From: Arthrobacter globiformis
GTDB lineage: Bacteria; Actinomycetota; Actinomycetes; Actinomycetales; Micrococcaceae
NCBI RefSeq assembly: GCF_030817195.1
Contig: NZ_JAUSYZ010000001.1
Location: 3,224,001 to 3,288,000 of the forward strand
Direction of reading: 5' to 3'
Length of the DNA: 64,000 bases
Shown here: piece by piece, positions 50,088-58,173 of the stretch
Position numbering within the stretch: position 1 is the first letter of the stretch
Layout: each line of letters begins with the position of its first letter
Notes under the pieces: generated by a model
What the model saw: only the letters and a program-made list of their open reading frames with translations
Databases searched by the model: none
What the model was told of the DNA's origin: nothing
Made by a program: the position numbers and the translations under genes

Positions 50088-51518
50088 CTAGCGGAGCCCC
50101 TCTGAATTCAGCCGCGCCAGGAGCAGCGCCTCGGCAACCACCGCGTTGCGGAAGTCCCCCAGGTGCAGCGACTCGTTGGCGGAGTGCGCGCGCGAATCCG
50201 GGTCCTCCACGCCCGTCACCAGGATCTGGACCTCGGGGTACAGCTCGGTCAGGTCGCTGATGAACGGAATCGAACCGCCAATCCCCATTTCCACGGCCGG
50301 AACGCCCCAGGCCTCGCCGAGCGCCCACAAGGCGATCCCGGCAGCTGCCGAACCTGTGTCCGTCTGGAAGGCGTTGCCGCTCTCCCCCGGCGTGAAGGTC
50401 ACCTTGGCGCCGAACGGTGCGTGGGTTTCAACGTGCCGGCGCACCGCTTCCATGGCCTCCGCCGGGTCCTGCCCGGGGGCCAGCCGCAGGCTGAACTTGG
50501 CCCGGGCGCAGGGCAGCAAGGTGTTGGAGGCGACGCTGACGGCCGGCGCATCGAAGCCGATGATCGACAGGGCCGGCTTGGTCCACAGCCGCGAGGCGAT
50601 CGTCCCCGTGCCTGCCAGCTTCACGCCGTCGAGCACTGACGAATCCGCCCGGTACTCCTCCTCTGTAAGGTCCACGGCGGTTTCGTCCCTGCTCATCAAA
50701 CCCGCAATGGCCACGCTGCCATCGTCATCGTGCAGTGTGGCGATCAGGCGCGAGAGCAGTGTAGGCGCATCGAGCACCGGCCCGCCGAACATTCCCGAAT
50801 GCACGGCGTGGTCGAGGACCTGCACCTCGATGGTTCCGTCGACCAGTCCGCGCAGGCTGGTGGTCAGCGCCGGCACGCCCACCTTCCAGTTGCTGGAATC
50901 GGCCACCACGATGACGTCGGCACGCAGCAGTTCGCGGTGGGTTTCGAGGAACGTCCTGAAGGTCGGCGAACCGGCCTCCTCCTCCCCTTCGAAGAACAGG
51001 GTAACGCCCAGCCCGAATTCATCACCGAGTACCCGCGTGACGGCGCCGTAGGCGGCGACGTGGGCCATGATCCCGGCCTTGTCGTCGGCCGCGCCGCGCC
51101 CGTAGAGGCGCCCGTCGCGTTCGACGGCGGTAAACGGCTCGGACTCCCACAGTGCCGGATCACCGGGCGGCTGGACGTCGTGGTGGGCGTAGAGAAGAAT
51201 CGTCGGCTTGCCGGGTGCGGCCTCGCGGCGGGCCACGACGGCGGGCCCGCCGGGGGTGCCGTCCTCCTTGTCGCACCGCAGGATCCGGACGTCCCCGATG
51301 CCCGCCGCGCGCACCAGGCTGGCGACGGCCTCGGCGCTGGCGTCCAGCGGGGCGGGGTCAAAGCTGGGCCAGGCGATGCCGGGTATGGCCACCAGGTCCT
51401 TCAGCTGTGCAACTGTGGCGTCGAAGGCCGCATCAACGGCGGCCCGCAGGGCACCGGTGTCGACGCCGGCCACGGCCTCGCCGTACTGTTGCGGGGTCGC
51501 CGCAGGGAATGTAGTCAT
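50088..51518 (-). CDS. M20 family dipeptidase
   Basis: 476-aa di-zinc peptidase of the M20 family, acting on dipeptides. Zinc and catalytic residues are in LLYAHHDVQPPGD (His and Asp), GRGAADDKAGIMAH, and FEGEEEAGSPTF (Glu pair). The C-terminal half is the dimerisation/lid domain. ATG 51518 (MTTFPAATPQQYGEAV) is preferred; a TTG upstream is possible. No signal peptide, so it works on imported peptides. Divergent from the DUF3043 gene. Confidence 0.92.
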   Translation of the reverse strand: MTTFPAATPQQYGEAVAGVDTGALRAAVDAAFDATVAQLKDLVAIPGIAWPSFDPAPLDASAEAVASLVRAAGIGDVRILRCDKEDGTPGGPAVVARREAAPGKPTILLYAHHDVQPPGDPALWESEPFTAVERDGRLYGRGAADDKAGIMAHVAAYGAVTRVLGDEFGLGVTLFFEGEEEAGSPTFRTFLETHRELLRADVIVVADSSNWKVGVPALTTSLRGLVDGTIEVQVLDHAVHSGMFGGPVLDAPTLLSRLIATLHDDDGSVAIAGLMSRDETAVDLTEEEYRADSSVLDGVKLAGTGTIASRLWTKPALSIIGFDAPAVSVASNTLLPCARAKFSLRLAPGQDPAEAMEAVRRHVETHAPFGAKVTFTPGESGNAFQTDTGSAAAGIALWALGEAWGVPAVEMGIGGSIPFISDLTELYPEVQILVTGVEDPDSRAHSANESLHLGDFRNAVVAEALLLARLNSEGLR

Positions 51519-51635
51519 GGCCAAACACTACCTGTGTCAAAAGCCACAACAAACACCGCCGTCAGCGGGCACCGCTCGCCGCGGCATGGCGTTCCGCGGG
51601 CAGCCGGACATGACCGGGGGCACAGCCCGCCAAGG

Positions 51636-51641
51636 TATTCT
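51636..51641 (+). promoter_or_regulatory. -10 box for leaderless DUF3043 gene
   Basis: TATTCT ends 6 nt before GTG 51648, which has no Shine-Dalgarno site. Confidence 0.5.
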
Positions 51642-51647
51642 GGTGTG

Positions 51648-52238
51648 GTGTTCGGACGTAAAAAGGAAGCGCCAGTGGCGCAGGATGTAGTTGACCAGCA
51701 GGCTGCCGAGGCAGCCGCAATAGCAGGCAAAGGCGCTCCCACGCCCAAGCGCAGGGCACAGGAAGCGGCCCGCAAGCGCCCCCTCGTGCCGGAGGACCGC
51801 AAGGCCTCCAAGGAAGCGGAGCGTGCCGCCGCCCAGGAGCAGCGGCTGAAGATGCGCCAGGCACTGGATACCGGCGACGAACGGTTCCTGCCGATCCGCG
51901 ACAAGGGCCCGCAGAAGCGGTTTGCCCGTGATTATGTGGACGCCCGCTTCAGCCTGGGCGAGTACCTGATGTTCGGGGCCCTGGTGTTCGTCATCATCTC
52001 CCTCGTCGTTCCGTCCAACAGCAGCATGATGATTTACGTGCTGGGCGGCTTCTGGGTCATGTTCCTGGCTGTTTTCGTGGACGTGTTTATCCTGTCCCGC
52101 AAGCTCCGCAAGCGCCTCGCCGAGAAGTTCGGGGAGGTGGAGCGCGGCACCGTCTGGTACGGCTCCATGCGTTCCCTGCAGTTCCGCAAGCTTCGCCTGC
52201 CCAAGCCCCTGGTCCGCCGCGGGCAGTACCCGTCCTGA
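51648..52238 (+). CDS. DUF3043 domain membrane protein
   Basis: 196-aa protein of the DUF3043 family, found throughout Actinobacteria and of unknown role. The N-terminal 90 residues are basic/acidic and probably coiled (RKKEAPVAQDVVDQQ, KRRAQEAARKRPLVPEDRKASKEAERAAAQEQRLKM). RFLPIRDKGPQKRFARDYVDARFSLGEY is conserved. Then two membrane helices (YLMFGALVFVIISLVV and MIYVLGGFWVMFLAVFVDVFIL) and a basic tail KLRKRLAEKFGEVERGTVWYGSMRSLQFRKLRLPKP. GTG 51648 is chosen from the -10 spacing. Confidence 0.86.
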   Translation: MFGRKKEAPVAQDVVDQQAAEAAAIAGKGAPTPKRRAQEAARKRPLVPEDRKASKEAERAAAQEQRLKMRQALDTGDERFLPIRDKGPQKRFARDYVDARFSLGEYLMFGALVFVIISLVVPSNSSMMIYVLGGFWVMFLAVFVDVFILSRKLRKRLAEKFGEVERGTVWYGSMRSLQFRKLRLPKPLVRRGQYPS

Positions 52239-52285
52239 TTCCTCGTCCTCCTGCGGCCCAGCCCGCCAGGAGCCGGTCCCGGACC

Positions 52286-52330
52286 TAAACACAGCAGCCC
52301 GGCGGTGAAACCGCCGGGCTGCTGTGTTTA
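52286..52330. terminator. Bidirectional terminator hairpin
   Basis: 21-bp perfect stem (52286-52306 and 52310-52330) with a 3-nt GAA loop, starting TAAACACAGCAGCCCGG. It lies between the convergent DUF3043 and pyrD genes, and ends in TTTA in either direction. Confidence 0.9.
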
Positions 52331-53404
52331 ACGGGTTTTCCGGTGGTTCCTGGCCAGTTCCTTGTTGATCCGGGCGGCCCAGAACGGTCCCTCGTACAGG
52401 AAGGCGGTGTAGCCCTGTACCAGGGTGGCGCCGGCGTCGAGTCGGTCCTGGACGTCCTCGCCGGTCTCCACGCCGCCCACGGAAATCAGCGTCAGCCTGT
52501 CCTGCGTGACCGACTTCAGTCGGCGCAGCACCTCCAGCGAACGGCTCTTCAAGGGAGCACCCGACAGACCGCCGGCACCGCAGGCCTCCACCTTTTCCGT
52601 TGCGGAATCCAGCCCGTCGCGGCTGATCGTGGTGTTCGTGGCAATGATGCCGTCCAGGCCCAGGTCCATCGCCAGCCGGGCGACGTCGTCGATGTCCTCG
52701 TCGGTGAGGTCGGGGGCGATCTTGACCAGCAGCGGGACGTGCCTGCCGGCGGACTTGTCAGCTTCCTCCCCCACTGCCTTCAGCAGCGGCCGGAGCGTCT
52801 CCACGTTCTGCAGGAGCCGGAGCCCGGGCGTGTTCGGCGAGCTGACGTTCACCACAAGGTAGTCCGCTGCCGGGGCGAGGCCGCGCGCGCTGATGAGGTA
52901 GTCCTCCACGGCTTCGTCGAGTTCCACGACTTTGGTTTTGCCGATGTTGACGCCGATCACGGGCCGCACCTTGGCATGGCGCCGCTGCAGCGCGGCCCGG
53001 GCGGCCTTCAGCCGCGGAGCCACAGCAGCGGCGCCGTCGTTGTTGAATCCCATCCGGTTGATGACGGCCCGGTCCTCGATCAGCCGGAACAGCCGGGGTT
53101 TTTCGTTGCCGGGCTGGGCCTGGCCGGTGATGGTGCCCACCTCAACGTGACCGAATCCAAGCTCCGTAAGGGCCTCGATCCCGTGGCCCTCCTTGTCGAA
53201 GCCGGCGGCCAGCCCGAACGGCGACGGGAAGATCAGGCCGAGCGCGTTCGTCTGCAGGGACGCCGGCGGTGCCGTAAACCGTTCCAGCAGCCGGCCCGCT
53301 CCCACGGAATGGACCAGCCGGATCCCTTTGAAACCGATCTTGTGGGCGCGTTCGGCGTCCATCCATGAAAAGGCCAGCCTGAAAAATGTGGGGTATACGC
53401 GCAT
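52328..53404 (-). CDS. pyrD: Dihydroorotate dehydrogenase, quinone-dependent
   Basis: Fourth step of pyrimidine synthesis; oxidises dihydroorotate with FMN and passes electrons to menaquinone in the membrane. 358 aa with an N-terminal helical extension (FFRLAFSWMDAERAHKIGFKGIRLV) typical of class 2 membrane-associated enzymes. Key stretches are SPFGLAAGFDKEGHGIEAL, VNVSSPNTPGLRLLQ with the catalytic-site Ser, and KIAPDLTDEDIDDVA, then GGLSGAPLKSRSLEVLR and ISVGGVETGEDVQDRLDAGA. ATG 53404. It is convergent with the DUF3043 gene and shares the terminator at its end. Confidence 0.95.
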   Translation of the reverse strand: MRVYPTFFRLAFSWMDAERAHKIGFKGIRLVHSVGAGRLLERFTAPPASLQTNALGLIFPSPFGLAAGFDKEGHGIEALTELGFGHVEVGTITGQAQPGNEKPRLFRLIEDRAVINRMGFNNDGAAAVAPRLKAARAALQRRHAKVRPVIGVNIGKTKVVELDEAVEDYLISARGLAPAADYLVVNVSSPNTPGLRLLQNVETLRPLLKAVGEEADKSAGRHVPLLVKIAPDLTDEDIDDVARLAMDLGLDGIIATNTTISRDGLDSATEKVEACGAGGLSGAPLKSRSLEVLRRLKSVTQDRLTLISVGGVETGEDVQDRLDAGATLVQGYTAFLYEGPFWAARINKELARNHRKTR

Positions 53405-53481
53405 GCCTCTAGTTTTCCGTCTTCGGCGGTACAGACCAAACCGGGCTGACACAACAGCACCCGGGCAGGGACTGGAAAGCC

Positions 53482-53487
53482 TACGCT
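53482..53487 (+). promoter_or_regulatory. -10 box for leaderless lipase-like gene
   Basis: TACGCT ends 6 nt before ATG 53494; no Shine-Dalgarno site is present. Confidence 0.5.
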
Positions 53488-53493
53488 GTTGAC

Positions 53494-54465
53494 ATGGAGT
53501 GGCAGAACGACATCCTGGGGCCGGGCTTCGAGTCCCGCGCCTTCGAAGCCGCGGGCGACGACGGCGTTCGCCGCAGGGCGACGCTGGTCCGTTTCACTCC
53601 CCCGGATGCCTCCGCGGTCCGTCCTCCCGGGCCGCGTCGGGCGGTGCTCTTCCTGCATGGCTGGAGCGACTATTTCTTCAACGTAGAGCTGGCGCGGTTC
53701 TGGGCAGGGCAGGGCTTCGAGTTCTTTGCCCTGGACATGCACAACCACGGCCGCAGCCTGCAGCCGGGCACGCACGGCGGCTACGTCGCGGATCTGGGAA
53801 ACTACGACGCCGAGATCGGCACCGCGGTGGGTATGATCGCCGAGTCCGGCGGGGCGGGACCCGTGCAGCTCGCGCTCATGGGACATTCCACCGGCGGCCT
53901 GGTGGCAGCCCTGTGGGCCAGCCGCAATCCGGGCGCGGTTTCCCAGCTGGTCCTGAACAGTCCGTGGCTCGAAATGCATGGAAGTGCACTGGTCAGGCGA
54001 GCGGCCTGGACCATGGTGGAGCCGATCGCCCGCCTGCGGCCCGAGGCGGTGCTCAGGCTGCCGGAGCGCGGTTTCTACTGGCGCAGCATCAGCAGTTCCG
54101 CCGAAGGCGAGTGGGCCCTGGACGATGCCTACCGGCCGCCCCTGGCTTTTCCGGTGCGCGCCGCCTGGCTCAGTGCCATCCTGGCAGGGCAGGCCAAGGT
54201 GGCCCGCGGACTGGGCATCGCGGCGCCCATCCTGGTCCTCCTGTCGGCGGCGAGTGAGAACGGGATGGTCTGGAACGAGGAAATGCGCCGGACGGACGCT
54301 GTGCTGGACGTCAACACCATTGCCGCCCGTGCCATGTCGCTTGGCAGGAGCGTCACCGTGGAGCGTATTGACGGCGCGCTCCACGATGTGTTCCTTTCCC
54401 GTGCCGACGTGCGGGCCGACGCCTACGGGCGGCTGGCCAGGTGGGTCAGGGGTTACGCCGCCTGA
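53494..54465 (+). CDS. Alpha/beta hydrolase (lysophospholipase-like)
   Basis: 323-aa hydrolase of the monoacylglycerol lipase/lysophospholipase class (Hydrolase 4). The oxyanion region is VLFLHGWSDYFFNVELARFW, the nucleophile GHSTGGLVAALWA (about residue 130), and the catalytic His is in RIDGALHDVFLSRADVRADAYGRLARWV near the C-terminus, with an upstream acid residue. No signal peptide. Predicted leaderless start. Substrate unknown. It lies between pyrD (divergent) and uppS (convergent). Confidence 0.88.
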   Translation: MEWQNDILGPGFESRAFEAAGDDGVRRRATLVRFTPPDASAVRPPGPRRAVLFLHGWSDYFFNVELARFWAGQGFEFFALDMHNHGRSLQPGTHGGYVADLGNYDAEIGTAVGMIAESGGAGPVQLALMGHSTGGLVAALWASRNPGAVSQLVLNSPWLEMHGSALVRRAAWTMVEPIARLRPEAVLRLPERGFYWRSISSSAEGEWALDDAYRPPLAFPVRAAWLSAILAGQAKVARGLGIAAPILVLLSAASENGMVWNEEMRRTDAVLDVNTIAARAMSLGRSVTVERIDGALHDVFLSRADVRADAYGRLARWVRGYAA

Positions 54466-54490
54466 ACCGGTTGCAGGGTGGCCGGAACCT

Positions 54491-54520
54491 AGAGGGCCTG
54501 GCTTTAGAGGGCCTGGCTTT
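54491..54520. repeat. 15-bp tandem repeat over the uppS stop
   Basis: Two exact 15-bp units AGAGGGCCTGGCTTT (54491-54505, 54506-54520), then a partial third. In the uppS frame each unit brings the same Gln-Ala-Leu-stop, so the C-terminal codons and stop codon have been duplicated. Confidence 0.75.
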
Positions 54521-55340
54521 AGAGAGCTTGGGCGGCGTCCACCGCCCCGCCGTACCGGCGGTCCCGCTGCGCATAGATCTCCACGGCGTCCCAGAGGGTC
54601 CGGCGGTCGACGTCGGGCCACAGGGTGTCGAGGAAAACGAACTCCGCGTATGCCGACTGCCACAGCATGAAGTTGGACAGGCGCTGTTCACCGGAACTGC
54701 GGAGGAAGAGGTCGACGTCGGGAAGGTCCGGCTCGTCGAGGTACTTTTGGATCGTCTTCTCGGTGATGGCCCCGGGCTTGAGCCTGCCGTCGGCTACATC
54801 CCGGGCAATGGCGGACACAGCGTCAGCTATTTCCGCCCGGCCCCCGTAGTTCACGCACATGGTCAGCGTGCAGGTGCTGTTACCGGCGGTGTACGCCTCC
54901 GCCTCCTCGAGTTCGCGGATCACGGAACCCCAGAGCCGGGGACGCCGGCCGGACCAGCGGATCCGAACGCCCCAGTCATCGAGCTGGTTGCGCTGCCTGC
55001 GCAGCACCTCCTTGTTGAACCCCATCAGGAAGCGGACTTCCTCGGGAGAACGGCGCCAGTTCTCCGTGGAGAAGGCGTACACGCTGACGTATTCGATGCC
55101 GAGTTCAATGGCGCCGGCCACGACGTCGAGCAGGGCGGGCTCCCCTGCCTTGTGGCCTTCGATCCGTGGCAGGCCGCGCTGGTTGGCCCACCTGCCGTTG
55201 CCGTCCATCACAATGGCCACGTGCCGGGGCACGAACTCGGCCGGAATCGACGGCGGAACCGCGCCTGACTGGTGCGGGTACGGCGCCACCACCGGAGCGG
55301 TGCGACGCCGGGCAGGACTGGTCTTCTTTCCCAAGGACAC
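54519..55340 (-). CDS. uppS: Isoprenyl (undecaprenyl) diphosphate synthase
   Basis: Cis-prenyltransferase that builds the polyprenyl diphosphate carrier of cell-wall synthesis. 273 aa. The family signature HVAIVMDGNGRWANQRGLPRIEGHKAG (about residue 40-65) holds the catalytic Asp. Further conserved parts are SVYAFSTENWRRSPEEVRFLM and the C-terminal DLFLRSSGEQRLSNFMLWQSAYAEFVFLDTLWPD. GTG 55340 is 2 bp after the recO stop and has GGAG upstream; a longer reading from 55394 overlaps recO and is rejected. The product length (C50 or C55) is not evident. Confidence 0.93.
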   Translation of the reverse strand: MSLGKKTSPARRRTAPVVAPYPHQSGAVPPSIPAEFVPRHVAIVMDGNGRWANQRGLPRIEGHKAGEPALLDVVAGAIELGIEYVSVYAFSTENWRRSPEEVRFLMGFNKEVLRRQRNQLDDWGVRIRWSGRRPRLWGSVIRELEEAEAYTAGNSTCTLTMCVNYGGRAEIADAVSAIARDVADGRLKPGAITEKTIQKYLDEPDLPDVDLFLRSSGEQRLSNFMLWQSAYAEFVFLDTLWPDVDRRTLWDAVEIYAQRDRRYGGAVDAAQAL

Positions 55341-55342
55341 TG

Positions 55343-56092
55343 TTAGGTACGCTCCACATGTTTGAGGGATTTCAGGACACGCTCCAGGTGCCACTGCAGA
55401 TAACTGGCCACCAGACCCGCGGATTCCCGGCGGTTCAGCGGAAGGGAGGCATCCGCCGTCGGCCAGTCCCCGGTGAGCAGCGCACCCAGCAGGGAGACGG
55501 TCTCCGGCGCCGGTGCCGGTGAGCCCGGCGGGCGGCAGTCGCCGCAGACCATGCCGCCCAGCGGGGCAGAGAAAGCGGTGTGCGGTCCGGGCGCCCCGCA
55601 GCGTGCGCAGTCCGTGAAGCTGGGTGCCCAGCCGCCGGTGGAAAGGGCCCGCAGCAGGTAGGAATCCAGGATCAGCTCCGGTGCGTGGTCCCCGCGGCTC
55701 AGCGAGGCCAGGGCGCCGACCAGCAGGTTGTACTGCGCGGTTCCGGCTTCACCGTCGACGTCGGTCAGCTTTTCGGCGGTTTCGGTCATGGCCGCGGCCA
55801 CCGTGTACCGCCCGTAGTCGGCGGCGATGTTGCCCCCGTATGCCCCTTTCGCGACGGCCTGCGTCACGATGTCGAGGGTCTTGCCGGACACGAGCTGCAG
55901 GTCTGCCACCATGAAGGGCTCCAGGCGGGCTCCGAAGCGGCTGGTGGTCCTCCGGACCCCTTTGGCCACTGCCCTGACCTGGCCGTGGTGCTTGGTCAGG
56001 AGGGTGATGATGCGGTCCGCTTCGCCCAGCTTGTGGGTGCGCAACACCACGGCGTCGTCGCGGTAGCTGCGCGCTGCAAATGATTGGACCAC
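55343..56092 (-). CDS. recO: DNA repair protein RecO
   Basis: Recombination mediator that works with RecR to load RecA on single strands. 249 aa. The N-terminal OB-fold begins MVQSFAARSYRDDAVVLRTHKLGEADRIITLLTKHHGQ, and the C-terminal zinc finger is CARCGAPGPHTAFSAPLGGMVCGDC (four cysteines). GTG 56092 is chosen because GGGAAG lies about 8 bp upstream, and homologues start with VQSFAARSYRD; an ATG at 56107 is possible. It is co-transcribed with uppS, 2 bp between them. Confidence 0.93.
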   Translation of the reverse strand: MVQSFAARSYRDDAVVLRTHKLGEADRIITLLTKHHGQVRAVAKGVRRTTSRFGARLEPFMVADLQLVSGKTLDIVTQAVAKGAYGGNIAADYGRYTVAAAMTETAEKLTDVDGEAGTAQYNLLVGALASLSRGDHAPELILDSYLLRALSTGGWAPSFTDCARCGAPGPHTAFSAPLGGMVCGDCRPPGSPAPAPETVSLLGALLTGDWPTADASLPLNRRESAGLVASYLQWHLERVLKSLKHVERT

Positions 56093-56136
56093 GCTTAATC
56101 TTCCCATTGACTCCGTGAAACAGCTCAGCCGCCGAA

Positions 56137-56174
56137 ACAGCTGCGCCGCCGGTGTGGACCGGCGGCGCAGCTGT
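56137..56174 (-). terminator. Hairpin after leuA
   Basis: 17-bp stem ACAGCTGCGCCGCCGGT (56137-56153) and complement (56158-56174), GTGG loop, between the leuA stop and recO on the same minus strand. Only a short T-run follows. Confidence 0.72.
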
Positions 56175-56182
56175 CAGGAAGC

Positions 56183-57922
56183 TCAGGCCTGGGCGTCCCG
56201 GATGGCCCGGTTCACGGCGGAGATGACTGCCTTCAGCGCCGAGGTGCTGGTGTTTGAATCGATGCCGACGCCCCACAGGACGCGTTCTCCCACGGCGCAC
56301 TCCACGTAGGCCGCAGCGAGGGCGCTGCCGCCTTCAGACAGGGCATGCTCGCTGTAGTCCAGCACCCGTACGTCCACACCGTCCTGGCCGAGGATGTCCA
56401 GCAGCGCGGCGATGGGGCCGTTGCCGGTGCCGGTGCGGCTGACGTGGGTGCCGTCCACGCCCAGCGAGGCGTGCAGGGTCATGGACCCGTCCTCGTCGGT
56501 TTCGGTTTTCACCGAACCGAGCGAGTAGCGGCCCCACTGGCTTTCCGCCTTGGCGGAGGGCAGGTACTCGTCCTGGAACAGCTGCCACAGCTGGGCACCA
56601 CTGACCTCGCCGCCCACGGTGTCGGTTTGCCGCTGGATGACGCCGGAGAATTCGATCTGCGCCCGCCGCGGCAGGTCCAGGCTGTGCTCGTTCTTCAGCA
56701 GGTAGGCCACGCCGCCCTTGCCGGACTGGGAGTTGACGCGGATCACAGCCTCGTAGCTGCGGCCGAGGTCCTTCGGGTCCACGGGCAGGTAGGGAACCTG
56801 CCAGGTGAAGTCGCTGACATCCTTGCCTGCGGCTGCCGCGTCCTTTTCCAGGGCTTCGAGGCCCTTCTTGATGGCGTCCTGATGGGACCCGGAGAACGCG
56901 GTGAAGACGAGGTCGCCGCCGTAAGGTGCACGCTCCGCGACGGGCAGCTGGTTGCAGTATTCCACGGTGCGCCGGACGTCGTCGATGTCGGAGAAGTCGA
57001 TCATCGGGTCAATGCCCTGCACGAACATGTTCAGGCCCAGGGTCACCAGGTCCACGTTGCCGGTGCGCTCACCGTTGCCGAACAGGCAGCCCTCGATCCG
57101 GTCGGCGCCGGCCTGGTAGCCCAGCTCAGCCGCGGCCACGCCGGTGCCGCGGTCGTTGTGCGGGTGCAGGGAGAGGATGATGCCTTCACGGGGGTGCAGG
57201 TGACGGCTCATCCACTCGATGGAGTCCGCGTAGACGTTGGGGGTGGCCATTTCCACGGTGGCGGGCAGGTTGATGATCACCTGGCGGTCGGCGGATGCCT
57301 CGAAAACGTCGGCGACGGCGTTGCAGACGCGGACCGCGTACTCCAGCTCGGTGCCGGTGAAGGACTCGGGCGAGTACTCGTAGGTGATGTGGGTGTCCGC
57401 CAGCGTTTCTTCGTACTTCTTGCACAGGCGGGCGCCCTGAAGCGCAATGTCCAGGATGCCGTCCTCGTCCTGGTTGAACACCACGCGGCGCTGCAGGACG
57501 GACGTTGAGTTGTACAGGTGCACGATGGCCTGCTTGGCGCCCACCAGGGACTCGTAGGTCCGCTCGATGAGGTGTTCGCGGGCCTGGGTCAGCACCTGGA
57601 TGGTGACGTCATCCGGGATGTGGTTGCCCTCAATCAGCTGGCGGACGAAGTCGAAGTCAGTCTGGGACGCGGAGGGGAAGCCGACTTCGATTTCCTTGTA
57701 GCCCATCCGGACCAGCAGGTCGAACATCTTCATCTTGCGCGCCGGGCTCATGGGGTCGATCAGTGCCTGGTTGCCGTCCCGCAGATCCACGGCGCACCAG
57801 CGCGGGGCCGTGGTGATGATCTTGTCCGGCCAGGTGCGGTCCGGCAGATCGACCTTGATCTGGTCCTGGAAGGGGATGTAGCGGTGGATCGGCATTCCCG
57901 AGGGCTTCTGTGCGTTTCGCAT
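56183..57922 (-). CDS. leuA: 2-isopropylmalate synthase
   Basis: First step of leucine synthesis, joining 2-ketoisovalerate and acetyl-CoA. 579 aa, the long actinobacterial form. The catalytic TIM barrel has APRWCAVDLRDGNQALIDPM near the start, with Arg and Asp that hold the substrate, and the metal-binding SLHPHNDRGTGVAAAELG. The C-terminal regulatory domain, from HASLGVDG on, binds leucine for feedback inhibition. ATG 57922. A leader peptide with four leucine codons is about 80 bp upstream, so transcription is probably also controlled by attenuation. Confidence 0.96.
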   Translation of the reverse strand: MRNAQKPSGMPIHRYIPFQDQIKVDLPDRTWPDKIITTAPRWCAVDLRDGNQALIDPMSPARKMKMFDLLVRMGYKEIEVGFPSASQTDFDFVRQLIEGNHIPDDVTIQVLTQAREHLIERTYESLVGAKQAIVHLYNSTSVLQRRVVFNQDEDGILDIALQGARLCKKYEETLADTHITYEYSPESFTGTELEYAVRVCNAVADVFEASADRQVIINLPATVEMATPNVYADSIEWMSRHLHPREGIILSLHPHNDRGTGVAAAELGYQAGADRIEGCLFGNGERTGNVDLVTLGLNMFVQGIDPMIDFSDIDDVRRTVEYCNQLPVAERAPYGGDLVFTAFSGSHQDAIKKGLEALEKDAAAAGKDVSDFTWQVPYLPVDPKDLGRSYEAVIRVNSQSGKGGVAYLLKNEHSLDLPRRAQIEFSGVIQRQTDTVGGEVSGAQLWQLFQDEYLPSAKAESQWGRYSLGSVKTETDEDGSMTLHASLGVDGTHVSRTGTGNGPIAALLDILGQDGVDVRVLDYSEHALSEGGSALAAAYVECAVGERVLWGVGIDSNTSTSALKAVISAVNRAIRDAQA

Positions 57923-58000
57923 TAATCTGGCCTTTTCTGTGATTCCTGAGTGAAAGGGTGGCCGGGCAACGCAAACTCCGCGACGAGGGTGGGCCTTGCG

Positions 58001-58057
58001 CTAGATCGCGTCTGAGGCCTCGCCGCGGCAGCTAAGAAGAAGGAGTTCTGCACGCAC
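58001..58057 (-). CDS. leuL: leuA leader peptide (leucine attenuator)
   Basis: 18-residue peptide MRAELLLLSCRGEASDAI with four consecutive leucine codons CTC-CTT-CTT-CTT; CTT is rare in this genome. It lies 78 bp before leuA on the same strand. GTG 58057 is selected because TAGTGT (58069-58064) ends 6 nt upstream, which predicts a leaderless transcript; ATG 58060 in frame would add one valine. When leucyl-tRNA is scarce, a stalled ribosome would change the fold of the downstream RNA. I could not settle a terminator/antiterminator pair by eye. Confidence 0.8.
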   Translation of the reverse strand: MRAELLLLSCRGEASDAI

Positions 58058-58173
58058 CATTTCACACTAACACGGGTGCGTAAGATGAAGGGGCAACACC
58101 TCCAGCAACGTCCACCATGCAGACGCTGCACCGGTGAAAGTGCCGGCCGCAGCACGTCATCGAAGGAGCTCCT

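Noticed and set aside
50730..51647. Upstream extension of the DUF3043 frame
   Set aside because: It runs antisense through the M20 peptidase; homologous sequence begins only at GTG 51648.
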